A stretch of 64,000 nucleotides of DNA, from positions 443,290 to 507,289 of the forward strand of contig NZ_JAQSCU010000010.1 in assembly GCF_029945535.1 (NCBI RefSeq). Reading direction: 5' to 3'. How positions within the stretch are numbered: position 1 is the first letter of the stretch; each line of letters opens with the position of its first letter. The notes beneath the pieces were generated by a model that searched no databases, had not been told where the DNA came from, and was given only the letters and a program-made list of their open reading frames with translations. Origin of the DNA: Methylotenera sp. Its GTDB lineage: Bacteria; Pseudomonadota; Gammaproteobacteria; Burkholderiales; Methylophilaceae. Below, piece after piece: positions 1-11,836 of the stretch. Position numbers and translations under genes: made by a program.

Positions 1-164
1 ATGGCTTCTAATATTTTTTCACCGCAATGCTCTGGTAAGTCATTAAAGCCATCAAGCGCCATTACCCATTCCATTAAATCGGTAAAACGTACTGTTTTCG
101 GATCAATATCTGGATGTGTATCGTAAAGCGACTCGGCGATTCTTAAGCTGTCGGTCCATTTCAT
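1..164 (-). CDS. iscX: IscX, Fe-S cluster assembly adaptor (3' end cut off by window edge)
   Basis: Reverse-strand reading from ATG at 164-162 gives about 54 residues beginning MKWTDSLRIAESLYD, followed by DIDPKTVRFTDL, then a Trp and a cluster of acidic residues, and KILEAI near the edge. This is the acidic IscX (YfhJ) pattern; the family is about 65 residues, so only the last dozen are missing. IscX binds IscS and iron and tunes Fe-S cluster assembly in the cytoplasm. In many proteobacteria it ends the isc operon (iscSUA-hscBA-fdx-iscX), so the rest of that operon could lie elsewhere or beyond the window; this cannot be seen here. It is divergent from glyA, with a 165-base spacer. Confidence 0.88.
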   Translation of the reverse strand, partial: MKWTDSLRIAESLYDTHPDIDPKTVRFTDLMEWVMALDGFNDLPEHCGEKILEA

Positions 165-262
165 GTGCGTTATTCCAAAGATGATTAAGTTAATTTATAG
201 CTTATTTATATTATAGCTTGCTACAAGTAAGCAACTAAATCTTTTGCCTTTAATCTTATTGC

Positions 263-284
263 TTGCGCGTGTTAAAATGCGCAA
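263..284 (+). promoter_or_regulatory. glyA promoter: TAAAAT -10 inside an inverted repeat
   Basis: Perfect six-base arms TTGCGC (263-268) and GCGCAA (279-284) flank GTGTTAAAAT (269-278), whose last six bases resemble a sigma-70 -10 box. The -10 therefore sits between the arms of a palindrome, 52 bases before the glyA start. The same ten bases GTGTTAAAAT precede typA. The promoter assignment is inferred; no good -35 hexamer is visible at 17 bases. Confidence 0.45.
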
Positions 285-329
285 ACATTTTTTTCATTAA
301 AATAATCTAGCATTTGGAAAACTAAAACC

Positions 330-1589
330 ATGTCGCAAGCACCATTTAACTATACAAATACCCTAAACAAAGCTGATCCAGCCTTAGATGCCATGATTAA
401 TAGCGAAGTTGTTCGCCAACATGAGCATATCGAGTTGATTGCTTCTGAAAACTACACCAGCCCAGCAGTGATGCAGGCGCAAGGTTCACAGTTAACTAAC
501 AAGTACGCAGAAGGTTACCCAGGCAAACGTTTTTATGGTGGTTGCGAGTATGTAGACCAAGTTGAACAATTGGCTATTGACCGCTTGAAAGCTCTGTACG
601 GCGCAGAATATGCCAACGTGCAGCCACATTCAGGCTCACAAGCTAACCAAGCGGTTTATTTCTCTATTCTAAAACCAGGCGATACCGTGATGGGTATGAA
701 CCTTGGCCATGGCGGTCACTTAACCCATGGTTCACCGGCTAACTTATCAGGCAAACTTTTTAACATTGTGCCTTACGGCTTAAATGATAAAGAGGAAATT
801 GATTACGATGAAATGGAGCGCATTGCAATTGAATGCAAACCAAAATTGTTAATCGGTGGCGCATCTGCTTACGCGTTGCGTTTTGACTGGACACGCATGG
901 CTGAAATCGCTAAAAAAGTGGGCGCTTATTTTATGGTAGATATGGCGCATTATTCAGGTTTGATTGCTGCTGGCGTATATCCAAACCCAGTGCCACATGC
1001 AGATTTTGTGACTTCAACAACACACAAAACTTTACGTGGCCCACGCGGCGGGATTATTTTGGCTAAAGCTGAGTTTGAAAAATCATTGAATTCAAGCGTA
1101 TTCCCAGCTTTGCAAGGTGGTCCATTAATGCACGTGATTGCGGCTAAAGCGACAGCATTCTTAGAAGCCTCTCAGCCGGAATTCAAAACTTATCAAGCGC
1201 AAGTAATTAAAAATGCTCAAGCAATGGCTGAGGCCTTAGCTGCGCGTGGTTTACGTATTATTTCAGGCCGCACAGAATCACATATGTTCTTGGTAGATTT
1301 GCGTACAAAAGGCTTAACAGGCAAAGCTGCAGATGCTGCACTTGGTTTAGCACATATCACTGTGAACAAAAATGCGATTCCTAACGACCCAGAAAGCCCA
1401 TTTGTGACTTCTGGTATTCGTATCGGCGCACCAGCGATTACTACACGCGGTTTTAAAGAAGATGAAGCGCGTCAAGTGGCGAACTTGATTGCGGACGTGT
1501 TGGATAATCCGGCGGATGAAGCAGTGATTGCGGCGACTAAAGCTAAAGTACATGCTTTAACTGCTCGTTTCCCTGTTTACGCAGCTTAA
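330..1589 (+). CDS. glyA: Serine hydroxymethyltransferase GlyA
   Basis: PLP enzyme that interconverts serine and glycine with transfer of a one-carbon unit to tetrahydrofolate. In a methylotroph it links C1-folate to amino acid synthesis. The 419-residue length matches the family (E. coli 417). Visible motifs are [15 protein letters not shown] at the N-terminus, the [15 protein letters not shown] substrate region and the PLP-lysine motif [14 protein letters not shown] with Lys near residue 233. The ATG start follows a palindromic promoter region. It is followed at 16 bases by a small membrane-protein gene and then nrdR; glyA-nrdR-ribD is a conserved betaproteobacterial order. The assignment is secure. 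Confidence 0.98.
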   Translation: MSQAPFNYTNTLNKADPALDAMINSEVVRQHEHIELIASENYTSPAVMQAQGSQLTNKYAEGYPGKRFYGGCEYVDQVEQLAIDRLKALYGAEYANVQPHSGSQANQAVYFSILKPGDTVMGMNLGHGGHLTHGSPANLSGKLFNIVPYGLNDKEEIDYDEMERIAIECKPKLLIGGASAYALRFDWTRMAEIAKKVGAYFMVDMAHYSGLIAAGVYPNPVPHADFVTSTTHKTLRGPRGGIILAKAEFEKSLNSSVFPALQGGPLMHVIAAKATAFLEASQPEFKTYQAQVIKNAQAMAEALAARGLRIISGRTESHMFLVDLRTKGLTGKAADAALGLAHITVNKNAIPNDPESPFVTSGIRIGAPAITTRGFKEDEARQVANLIADVLDNPADEAVIAATKAKVHALTARFPVYAA

Positions 1590-1605
1590 ATATTGGCCAT
1601 ATTGA

Positions 1606-1902
1606 ATGCGGTTAAATAAAGTAAAACAGTCTAACTTTTCTAATAAGAAGGTATTTATTGGTGGCCTGTTTTTCTTTATTTTGGGTTTTGGACTTTTAAC
1701 TTATGACGTTTATGGCCTTATCAATAAGTCTAATGTGCTTTTTGCATACCCTAAAGGTAATGTTAGTTACTCACTAAATCCAGTGATATTCTGGATTAGC
1801 GGTGTTTTTTGGCTCTTTGTAAGCTTGGCTATTACTTTTGCGGGAGCAAAAATAATTTGGTTGGTTGGCACTAGGCAATTACCTGCCAATAATGGAAATT
1901 AA
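1606..1902 (+). CDS. Small two-helix membrane protein, unknown function
   Basis: A 98-residue protein with a basic N-terminus (MRLNKVKQSNFSNKK) followed by a hydrophobic segment at about 16-38 and a second at about 62-87. The roughly 25 residues between them are probably extracytoplasmic. It starts 16 bases after glyA and ends six bases before nrdR, so it is very likely co-transcribed with both. I do not recognise a family. Expression is supported by the tight spacing and the coding-like composition, but no function can be proposed. Confidence 0.7.
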   Translation: MRLNKVKQSNFSNKKVFIGGLFFFILGFGLLTYDVYGLINKSNVLFAYPKGNVSYSLNPVIFWISGVFWLFVSLAITFAGAKIIWLVGTRQLPANNGN

Positions 1903-1908
1903 ACCAAT

Positions 1909-2352
1909 ATGAAATGTCCTTTTTGCGGTGATGCAGATACACAGGTAATCGATTCGCGCGTCAATGACGAAGGCGACTCTATACGCCGTCGCCGCAAATG
2001 TGGTGCTTGCGATAAGCGTTTTACTACTTATGAAACGGCAGAGCTGCACATGCCGCAAGTGGTGAAAACCAATGGTACGCGTGAGGAATTTAATCGCGAA
2101 AAATTGCGCCTATCCTTCACACGCGCATTGCACAAACGCCCAGTGCCTACGGAATACGTAGACCGCGCATTAGATAGAATCTCACAAAAATTACTAAGTT
2201 TAGGTGAACGTGAAATTCCAGCCAGAGATTTAGGTGAAAGCGTGATGCATGAGCTTAAGTTGATGGATAAAGTCGCCTATATTCGCTTTGCATCTGTGTA
2301 TCGTAGCTTTTCTGATGTTGATGACTTTAACGATGCCATTCGCGATTTGTAA
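1909..2352 (+). CDS. nrdR: Transcriptional repressor NrdR
   Basis: Zinc-ribbon plus ATP-cone regulator that represses ribonucleotide reductase genes when dATP is high. The 147-residue length is typical. The zinc ribbon uses Cys3/Cys6 (MKCPFC) and Cys31/Cys34 (CGACDKRF); between them is the DNA-binding basic run [11 protein letters not shown]. The ATP-cone spans about residues 49-139, beginning [18 protein letters not shown]. It lies between a small membrane protein and a hypothetical gene, upstream of ribD, as in many betaproteobacteria. No obvious paired NrdR boxes were found in the window, so its targets probably lie elsewhere. Confidence 0.97.
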   Translation: MKCPFCGDADTQVIDSRVNDEGDSIRRRRKCGACDKRFTTYETAELHMPQVVKTNGTREEFNREKLRLSFTRALHKRPVPTEYVDRALDRISQKLLSLGEREIPARDLGESVMHELKLMDKVAYIRFASVYRSFSDVDDFNDAIRDL

Positions 2353-2393
2353 GCCATTTGATTTGCATAATGCTAATGATTAGGATGTAAAAC

Positions 2394-2771
2394 ATGAAAT
2401 TTATTAACTGGGCTACCATTCTTTTTACCGCATTTACTGTGTTGTTAACGATTGTGTTTTTCGGTTGGTGGATGATGAAAGATAGCATCGTTTTTGGCGA
2501 TGAAAAATTCGACCAAGTGAAATGGATGCAAAGCGCGGCTACAATAGAAACAGATTGTAAGCGCGGTGATATGGCTTATGACTTGCAGCAGCATATATTA
2601 TCAAAAGGTACCAGCAAAGACGCCGTGGGCGTGTTGCTTGGTCGCCCAAGCTACGAAGACGGCAATGCAGTAGAGTATGATCTAGGCAAGTGCATGCACG
2701 TTTATCATGGCTTACTGCTTTTCTTTGATGAAAATAATCGTTTAATTAATAGCCGTATTTCATCACACTAA
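2394..2771 (+). CDS. Membrane-anchored hypothetical protein with possible BamE/SmpA-like fold
   Basis: A 125-residue protein with one N-terminal hydrophobic helix at about 8-28 and a soluble, probably periplasmic, remainder. The pattern SKGTSKDAVGVLLGRPSYEDGN followed by a C-terminal aromatic strand (HVYHGLLLFFDENNRLINSRIS) resembles small SmpA/OmlA-type domains, in which a helix-turn-glycine precedes beta strands. This similarity is by eye and weak. Two cysteines (in ETDCKRG and LGKCMH) could form a disulfide. It lies 41 bases after nrdR and just before ribD, probably in the same transcript. Function is unknown. Confidence 0.65.
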   Translation: MKFINWATILFTAFTVLLTIVFFGWWMMKDSIVFGDEKFDQVKWMQSAATIETDCKRGDMAYDLQQHILSKGTSKDAVGVLLGRPSYEDGNAVEYDLGKCMHVYHGLLLFFDENNRLINSRISSH

Positions 2772-2806
2772 ATTAACTACATCGCTATTTGGTTAATCAA
2801 AAGATC

Positions 2807-3919
2807 TTGTTCTCAATAGCCGATCACACTTACATGAGCCTCGCACTGCGCCTAGCAGAGCAGGGCTTGTATACCACTCAACCCAATCCGCGTGTTGGCT
2901 GTGTCATTGTTAAAAACCATCAAATCATAGGTCAAGGTGCCCATCTTAAAGCAGGTGAGCCACATGCAGAAGTATTTGCTTTGCGTGAAGCTGGCACGAA
3001 TGCTGTAGGTGCTGATGCGTATGTCACTTTAGAGCCATGTAATCACCATGGCCGTACACCGCCTTGTGTCGACGCCTTGATTAATGCCAGTGTGAAACGC
3101 GTAATCGTAGCGATGCAAGATCCAAATCCTCTAGTAGCGGGTAATGGTATAAAACGTCTCCAAGCACATGGCATAGAGGTTGAAGTAGGCTTAATGGAGG
3201 CTGAATCTAAGTCATTAAACCTTGGTTTTATTTCGCGGATGACTTCTGCCTTACCTTATGTGCGTTGTAAAGTCGCAGCGAGTTTGGATGGTCGCACGGC
3301 ACTTAATAATGGTAAAAGTCTGTGGATTACTGGCGAGCCAGCAAGGCTGGATGTGCAACATTGGCGCGCGCAGTCATGTGCAATCGTGACTGGAATTGGT
3401 ACTGTGCTTACAGACAACCCAAGCATGAATGTGCGCTTGGAAAATACAAGTCGCCAGCCGTTACGAGTGATTGTGGATAGCAGCCTGCAAACGCCTACAG
3501 ATTGTAAAATGCTTAATTCCGAATTGCTTTCAATCAGCCCTTTACTAATAGCTTATGCGCAAGATGCAAATGATAAAGCTGCGGCATTAACTGCAACTGG
3601 CGCGCAGTTATTACATTTACCTGATGGACGTGGGCGTGTAGATTTGCAGGCTTTGCTTGCCAATCTAGCTTCACGTGGTGTCAATGACGTGTTGCTAGAG
3701 GCAGGGCAGGGGTTGAATGGTGCGTTTCTGCATGCTGGTTTGGTGGATGAGTTTATTTTTTACTATGCACCTAAACTGATGGGCGCTGATGCCAAGGGCA
3801 TGTTTGCAATTCCAGTGCTAATCGAAATGCAGCAAGCTACTGACTTACAGATTTTTGATGTGCGTCAGATCGGCCAAGATATTCGTGTGCGTACAAAACC
3901 AGTCAAAAGCAAACTTTAG
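2807..3919 (+). CDS. ribD: Riboflavin biosynthesis deaminase/reductase RibD
   Basis: Bifunctional enzyme performing the second and third steps of riboflavin synthesis: deamination of the diaminopyrimidine intermediate and NADPH-dependent side-chain reduction. The N-terminal deaminase shows the zinc motif HAEVFAL and PCNHHGRTPPC; the C-terminal reductase spans about residues 145-365. A TTG at 2807 is preferred because it gives MFSIADHTYMSLAL, the usual RibD N-terminus. A TTG at 2789 and an ATG at 2834 are in-frame alternatives, and none has a strong ribosome-binding site. No FMN riboswitch is visible upstream, and ribB/ribE are not adjacent. The function is secure, the start is not. Confidence 0.93.
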   Translation: MFSIADHTYMSLALRLAEQGLYTTQPNPRVGCVIVKNHQIIGQGAHLKAGEPHAEVFALREAGTNAVGADAYVTLEPCNHHGRTPPCVDALINASVKRVIVAMQDPNPLVAGNGIKRLQAHGIEVEVGLMEAESKSLNLGFISRMTSALPYVRCKVAASLDGRTALNNGKSLWITGEPARLDVQHWRAQSCAIVTGIGTVLTDNPSMNVRLENTSRQPLRVIVDSSLQTPTDCKMLNSELLSISPLLIAYAQDANDKAAALTATGAQLLHLPDGRGRVDLQALLANLASRGVNDVLLEAGQGLNGAFLHAGLVDEFIFYYAPKLMGADAKGMFAIPVLIEMQQATDLQIFDVRQIGQDIRVRTKPVKSKL

Positions 3920-3937
3920 AGGCTTATTTCAACCAGC

Positions 3938-4750
3938 ATGCTTATAGATACTCATTGTCATCTTGATGCAGCCGAATTTAATGCTGACCGAAACGATATT
4001 GCCTTGCAGGCTTTGCAACAAGGCGTTTCAAGCATCGTTATCCCCGCTGTGGCACGAGATAATTTTGATACTGTTATTCAGGTATGTCAAAAACACAAAC
4101 ATTGCGTCTATGCGCTTGGTATTCATCCTATGTATGTGAATGATGCTACTTTAGAAGATATTGAAACACTAAAGACTTACATCGTAGAAAATAACCCAGT
4201 GGCGATAGGTGAAATTGGTCTCGATTACTTTGTGACTAATGCTAAAAACAACCCAGATCACATTGAAAAGCAAATCCACTTTTTTACCGAGCAGCTTAAA
4301 ATCGCCAAACAACAAAATTTACCTGTGATTTTGCATGTTAGAAATGCGATTGACGATATTTTAAAGTATTTACGCCGATACCAAATCAACGGTGGTATTG
4401 CGCATGCGTTTAATGGTAGCTTTCAACAAGCTGAGCAGTTTATTGCACTTGGTTTTAAATTAGGTTTTGGCGGGGCGATGACTTATAGCCGCGCTTTAAA
4501 GATTCGAGAGCTTGCAAGCAAGTTGCCATTAGAGTCTATCGTTTTAGAAACGGACTCTCCAGATATCCCTCCTGCATGGGTAGGCGCAGAGGGGAGAAAT
4601 ACCCCGCTAGAACTCAGTAAAATCGCACAGGTTTTAGCTGATTTAAGGCAGGTAAATATGGCGCAAGTGCTTGATATAACTAGCGCCAACGCCCTAAAAG
4701 TTTTGCCAAAACTAGCTGACTTATACACACCACCTAATGTGCTACTTTAA
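3938..4750 (+). CDS. tatD: TatD-family metal-dependent hydrolase
   Basis: A 270-residue amidohydrolase-fold nuclease. Metal ligands are visible in order: DTHCHLD at the N-terminus, the Glu in IGEIGLDYF, His in LHVRNA, His in AHAFNGS and Asp in ETDSPDIPP. Family members are 3'-5' exonucleases implicated in DNA repair or RNA turnover in the cytoplasm. The gene starts 18 bases after ribD, so it may be the last gene of the glyA-nrdR-ribD transcript. Whether it is the orthologue of TatD, YcfH or YjjV cannot be settled by eye; the length and the DIPP motif fit any of them. Confidence 0.88.
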   Translation: MLIDTHCHLDAAEFNADRNDIALQALQQGVSSIVIPAVARDNFDTVIQVCQKHKHCVYALGIHPMYVNDATLEDIETLKTYIVENNPVAIGEIGLDYFVTNAKNNPDHIEKQIHFFTEQLKIAKQQNLPVILHVRNAIDDILKYLRRYQINGGIAHAFNGSFQQAEQFIALGFKLGFGGAMTYSRALKIRELASKLPLESIVLETDSPDIPPAWVGAEGRNTPLELSKIAQVLADLRQVNMAQVLDITSANALKVLPKLADLYTPPNVLL

Positions 4751-4883
4751 GTATTTGTAAAAACCCTTATAAAACAATGTGATTAATTTAAGTGTTTGAT
4801 TTGTATGGGATTAATAATAGGTTAAAATTTAAGCGATTTGAAAAAAGCCTTATAAATTGGTATGTTACATTTTCAAGTCACAG

Positions 4884-4904
4884 TTATTCACAAAGTTATC
4901 CACA
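4884..4904 (+). promoter_or_regulatory. Two tandem DnaA-box-like 9-mers
   Basis: TTATTCACA (4884-4892) and TTATCCACA (4896-4904) lie in direct orientation, 12 bases apart start to start. The second is the strict consensus DnaA box and the first differs by one base at the variable position. They sit in the AT-rich 220-base spacer between tatD and mtnA, 67-87 bases before mtnA. DnaA binding is inferred only from the motif. No dnaA, dnaN or gidA gene is nearby. Confidence 0.5.
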
Positions 4905-4970
4905 GATAATGTGGAGAGTATTTTTTCTTTCAGGGAACTTTTTAAAAGTCAACTTTTGAATTCATAATTT

Positions 4971-6071
4971 ATGATAATAAATAATCAAAAATTTCGCACA
5001 ATTTGGCCTAATGATGGTATGGCTGCTGGTAGCCGATCTGTATCAATTATTGACCAAACAAAATTACCTCATGCGTTTAAGATTGTTGAAATTATCAACA
5101 TGCCGCAAATGATTGTTGCGATTAAAACTATGCAGGTTCGCGGTGCGCCGTTAATCGGTGCGGCTGCCGCCTATGGTATGGCGTTAGCGATGCAGAATGA
5201 TTACAGTGACGAGTATTTACAGCTTTCCGCTAAGCAGCTAATACAAAGCCGGCCAACAGCAGTGAATTTGCGCTGGGCAGTAGAGCGTATTACGCAATTT
5301 CTATTACCAATGGCTACAGAGCTGCGTTTGGATGCAGCTTGGACGGAGGCCGCAAAAATTTGCGATGAGGACGTTTTGCTTAATCAGGCTATTGGTCAGC
5401 ACGGCTTGAAATTAATCCAGAGTCTGCATAGCCATAACTTAAATAAACAGCATAGTCGTCAATTGAATATCCTTACGCATTGCAACGCTGGTTGGCTAGC
5501 CACTGTGGATTTCGGCACTGCACTTGCGCCTATCTACGCGGCTCACGATGCGGGGCTTAATGTGCATGTGTGGGTTGATGAAACGCGCCCACGCAACCAA
5601 GGTGCAAGCTTAACGGCTTGGGAATTAGCGCAGCATGGCGTTCCGCACACGGTGATTAGTGATAATGCAGGCGGTCATTTAATGCAGCATGGTCAAGTCG
5701 ATATGGTGATCGTCGGCGCTGATCGGGTGACAAGTGCGGGCGATGTCTGCAATAAAATAGGGACTTATTTAAAAGCACTTGCGGCATTTGATAATCATGT
5801 GCCATTTTATGCTGCGGTGCCATCGCCAACGATTGATTGGACTATGCTAAATGGCGTGCAAGAGATAGAAATAGAAGTGCGCGATGGTCGTGAAGTGGCT
5901 TGGATGACGGGTATGCTAGCCTCTGGTGAAGTGGCAGAGGTGAATATTTTACCAGCAAACACTAAAGTGGCTAATCCTGCGTTTGATGTTACGCCAGCGC
6001 GCTTGGTGACTGGTATTATTACGGAGCACGGCGTATTTGCGCCTAGCCTGCTAAGAAATATTCTGAAATAA
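4971..6071 (+). CDS. mtnA: Methylthioribose-1-phosphate isomerase MtnA
   Basis: Converts 5-methylthioribose-1-phosphate to 5-methylthioribulose-1-phosphate in salvage of methylthioadenosine, a by-product of polyamine and quorum-signal synthesis. The 366-residue length is typical. Catalytic residues are visible: Cys171 in THCNAG and Asp251 in GADRV, followed by NKIGTY. The N-terminal MQVRGAPLIGAAAAYG is the substrate-phosphate region. It differs from the related eIF2B subunits by retaining both catalytic residues. It starts after an AT-rich spacer with DnaA-like boxes and is followed 19 bases later by a class II aldolase. No mtnB, C, D or K is in the window. Confidence 0.95.
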   Translation: MIINNQKFRTIWPNDGMAAGSRSVSIIDQTKLPHAFKIVEIINMPQMIVAIKTMQVRGAPLIGAAAAYGMALAMQNDYSDEYLQLSAKQLIQSRPTAVNLRWAVERITQFLLPMATELRLDAAWTEAAKICDEDVLLNQAIGQHGLKLIQSLHSHNLNKQHSRQLNILTHCNAGWLATVDFGTALAPIYAAHDAGLNVHVWVDETRPRNQGASLTAWELAQHGVPHTVISDNAGGHLMQHGQVDMVIVGADRVTSAGDVCNKIGTYLKALAAFDNHVPFYAAVPSPTIDWTMLNGVQEIEIEVRDGREVAWMTGMLASGEVAEVNILPANTKVANPAFDVTPARLVTGIITEHGVFAPSLLRNILK

Positions 6072-6090
6072 ATAAAGCATAATACAAACT

Positions 6091-6783
6091 ATGCAAAACA
6101 AACGTGAACAGCTCTTACACATTAGCCAGCAACTGGTAACCTTGGGCTTGAACCGCGGTACTGCTGGCAATGTCAGTGTGCGTGCAGATAGTGCCGATGG
6201 ACAAGCAGGTTTTTTGATCACGCCTTCAGGTTTGGCAGTCGATAAGATGTCGTCATCAGACATGGTGTGGATGGATTTTTCAGGTAATGCGACTGGCGTT
6301 CACCCGCCATCAAGTGAGTGGCGATTTCATCAAGATATTTTGTACCAGAAGCCGCAGGTGAATGCTGTGATTCATACGCACAGTATCTATGCCAGTACAT
6401 TCAGCACTTTTCGCAAAGATATGCCATCATTTCACTACATGATTGCGCTTGCTGGCGGCGATAGTATACGTTGTGCGCCTTATGCATTGTTCGGCAGTCA
6501 GCAGCTTTCAGATAATGCTATTGAAGCACTAAAAGATCGCAAAGCCTGTTTGCTAGCGAATCATGGCATGATTGCAGTGGGCGAAACTTTAGAAAAGGCG
6601 CTCGACATTACTCAAGAAGTAGAAACTTTATGTGAGCAATATTTACTCGCCTTGCAAGTCGGCGAGCCGCACATTTTAAGTCGGCAAGAAATGTTGGATG
6701 TACTTGAGAAATTCAAGACTTATGGGGCTTGGTCTGATAATTCGGCTGAGGCTTCAAATGTGACTCGGTCTGGTGGAAAGTAG
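6091..6783 (+). CDS. Class II aldolase, FucA/Ald2 type
   Basis: A 230-residue zinc aldolase. The zinc ligands are His95 and His97 (HTHS) and His158 (ANHG), and Glu76 in PPSSEWRFH sits where FucA has its catalytic glutamate. The SSEWRFH motif argues for a true aldolase of the fuculose-phosphate type rather than the dehydratase MtnB, which uses a different motif there. Directly downstream of mtnA, it probably cleaves methylthioribulose- or deoxyribulose-1-phosphate to dihydroxyacetone phosphate plus an aldehyde, as in the known DHAP shunt of Rhodospirillum rubrum and some E. coli. The substrate is inferred from context. The ribosome-binding site is weak but the ATG fits the family. Confidence 0.85.
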   Translation: MQNKREQLLHISQQLVTLGLNRGTAGNVSVRADSADGQAGFLITPSGLAVDKMSSSDMVWMDFSGNATGVHPPSSEWRFHQDILYQKPQVNAVIHTHSIYASTFSTFRKDMPSFHYMIALAGGDSIRCAPYALFGSQQLSDNAIEALKDRKACLLANHGMIAVGETLEKALDITQEVETLCEQYLLALQVGEPHILSRQEMLDVLEKFKTYGAWSDNSAEASNVTRSGGK

Positions 6784-6844
6784 TTAAAAAATAAAATATA
6801 TAAAATTACAAGTAAATTAATGCATTTTTATTTTGGATAACGTT

Positions 6845-8540
<1,696 letters not shown>

Positions 8541-8618
8541 GTTTTATAAGTAACACAGTAGATAACACGTATAAATCATTACAGATTCTCTATTTAGAAT
8601 CACTAAGTTAAAAACTAA

Positions 8619-9926
<1,308 letters not shown>

Positions 9927-9963
9927 TCTCTGCTTGAATGCCATTGTAATTTTAAAGTAATAA

Positions 9964-10362
9964 GTGAAAGCCTTAACGCTCATATTCGTTATCCTCATTG
10001 CCTTGCTGCAGTATCCGCTGTGGCTAGGTAAAGGGAGTTGGTTGCGGGTATGGGATTTAAGTCGTCAGCTTGCCACTCAGCAAGAAAAAAATAGTGCTTT
10101 AAAAGCACGTAATGAAACATTAGATGCTGAAGTGCGTGACTTAAAAAGTGGCCGTTCAGCCATTGAAGAGCGCGCTAGAAGCGAGCTAGGTATGATTAAG
10201 CAAGATGAGGTTTTTTATCAAGTGCTTGATAGTTCAGCTTCCGCTCAATCAGCTCAACCGCCTAGTCAAACATCCAATCTTGGACAAGTTCCAAGTCAAA
10301 AAGCAACACCTAGCAAAGATACCGTAATGCAACGCACCACCAGTGCCAAAGCCTTACCATAA
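9964..10362 (+). CDS. ftsB: Cell division protein FtsB
   Basis: Bitopic membrane protein of the FtsQBL divisome subcomplex. The start is GTG (9964); an N-terminal hydrophobic helix at about 4-21 is followed by a coiled coil at about 28-70 (heptads in [20 protein letters not shown]) and the conserved [19 protein letters not shown] segment. At 132 residues it is longer than E. coli FtsB (103) because of a Ser/Gln/Pro-rich tail of about 40 residues ending in KALP. Location after eno is the usual one. The extended tail is probably disordered and periplasmic. Confidence 0.93.
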   Translation: MKALTLIFVILIALLQYPLWLGKGSWLRVWDLSRQLATQQEKNSALKARNETLDAEVRDLKSGRSAIEERARSELGMIKQDEVFYQVLDSSASAQSAQPPSQTSNLGQVPSQKATPSKDTVMQRTTSAKALP

Positions 10363-10392
10363 CTAATCTTTAATGATAAGTGATGTGACCTA

Positions 10393-11832
10393 ATGCAAAA
10401 CAGACACAAACTTATTCTTCTCATCACGCTGATATTACTTTCTGGCTTCTCATTAGTCTCATTTTTGATGTATCAGGTTTCTAAGCAATCTATCCATGAA
10501 GCCATCACTGTCAATGAGCTACCACTGACAACCGACAGCATTTACTCGGAAATACAAAAAGACCTCATTAAGAGTATTAACATTTCTGCCATGATGGCAA
10601 CCAACACTTTTTTGATAGATTGGCTGCTACAAGGTGAAAAAGATGATCAAATAGTTAAAAAATATCTGCAAGAAGTGAAGCAGAATAGCCATGCATTCAC
10701 TAGTTTTTTCGTCTCTGAGGCAACGCGTAATTACTATTCGGCAAGTGCAGAAACCAAAAAAGTGCAAGAAGCTGTGCCAGCAGACGCTTGGTATTTTCAC
10801 GCTAGAACAATAAGCGAGCCTTATGAGTTGAACGTGGATGAGGATGCTAGATTAGGAAATCAGCTTACAATTTTTGTCAATTACCGTGTGCTGGACAGTA
10901 GTAAGCGATATTTAGGCATGATAGGCGTAGGTATTAATTACGATAGTGCACGTAAACTTTTAGAAAACTACGAAGTGCGTTTTAAGCGGAAAGTTTACTT
11001 CGTGAGTGATACGGGAAAAATCGTGCTTGCCAGCGATGTAGAAAGGCCGTTGGGTAGCAATGTAAAAGATACCCTGGGGATAGCGCAGATTAACTTTAAT
11101 GCACGCGATCAAGCCACACACAGCTATGCTTACGACCTAAAAGATACGCACCATTTGGTGAACGTGCGTTACATTCCGGAGCTAAATTGGTATTTGTTTG
11201 TCGAGAAGAACGAAACTGAAGCGACGGAAAATATTACCAACTCATTGTATCGCAATTTATTATTGTGTTTGGCGGTGACGGGTTTGGTGGTTGCGCTCAC
11301 CAATGTGGCGCTTAAGCGCTATCACTTAGAGGTGGAAAGCGCCGCCGCGATTGATAAGCTGACTAGTTTACCTAATCGAAAAGCGTTTGATATTGGTATG
11401 AGCGTCATATTGCAGGAAAGCGAACGTAATAAAACCGATGTAGGTATTATTTTGCTCGATTTAGATCATTTTAAAAGTATCAATGATCAGTATGGACACA
11501 TTGCTGGTGATCAGGTACTTAAAAACGTGGCAACTACATTAAAATCCACAGTGCGTGCCGCAGACTTTATTAGTCGCTGGGGTGGCGAGGAGTTTTTGAT
11601 TGTAGTACGTGATTGCGGTACAGGAAATTTATTGTCGCTGGCTGAGAGTATTCGCAGCGCAATTGAACTTAAGGGTGACATGCATAATAAGCTAAGCATT
11701 AACGTGACAGCCAGCTTAGGTGTAGCTTTAAGATCCTATGGTGAAGAACTTGAGCATCTAATCGGTCGTGCAGATAAAGCCTTATACCAAGCAAAAGGTG
11801 CAGGCCGTAATCAGGTAGTGCTGGCTAGTTGA
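10393..11832 (+). CDS. Membrane-bound diguanylate cyclase with periplasmic sensor domain
   Basis: Makes cyclic di-GMP from two GTP. Residues about 7-29 and 284-304 are membrane helices enclosing a roughly 250-residue periplasmic Cache-like domain. The C-terminal GGDEF domain is active by sequence: the signature is GGEEF (397-401), the LDLDHFKSINDQYGH metal-binding helix is intact, and an RxxD inhibitory site (RAAD) stands five residues before GGEEF, so product feedback is expected. No HAMP or EAL domain is seen. The ligand of the sensor domain is unknown. The gene starts 30 bases after ftsB and ends at a hairpin shared with the convergent ygfZ. Confidence 0.92.
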   Translation: MQNRHKLILLITLILLSGFSLVSFLMYQVSKQSIHEAITVNELPLTTDSIYSEIQKDLIKSINISAMMATNTFLIDWLLQGEKDDQIVKKYLQEVKQNSHAFTSFFVSEATRNYYSASAETKKVQEAVPADAWYFHARTISEPYELNVDEDARLGNQLTIFVNYRVLDSSKRYLGMIGVGINYDSARKLLENYEVRFKRKVYFVSDTGKIVLASDVERPLGSNVKDTLGIAQINFNARDQATHSYAYDLKDTHHLVNVRYIPELNWYLFVEKNETEATENITNSLYRNLLLCLAVTGLVVALTNVALKRYHLEVESAAAIDKLTSLPNRKAFDIGMSVILQESERNKTDVGIILLDLDHFKSINDQYGHIAGDQVLKNVATTLKSTVRAADFISRWGGEEFLIVVRDCGTGNLLSLAESIRSAIELKGDMHNKLSINVTASLGVALRSYGEELEHLIGRADKALYQAKGAGRNQVVLAS

Positions 11833-11836
11833 TAAA

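Noticed and set aside
4751-4970. Replication origin at the paired DnaA boxes
   Set aside because: Only two boxes, no dnaA/dnaN/gidA nearby, and genes on both sides run in the same direction rather than diverging.
6091-6783. MtnB (methylthioribulose-1-phosphate dehydratase) as identity of the class II aldolase
   Set aside because: The active-site motif SSEWRFH is of the FucA aldolase type; MtnB has a different sequence at that position.
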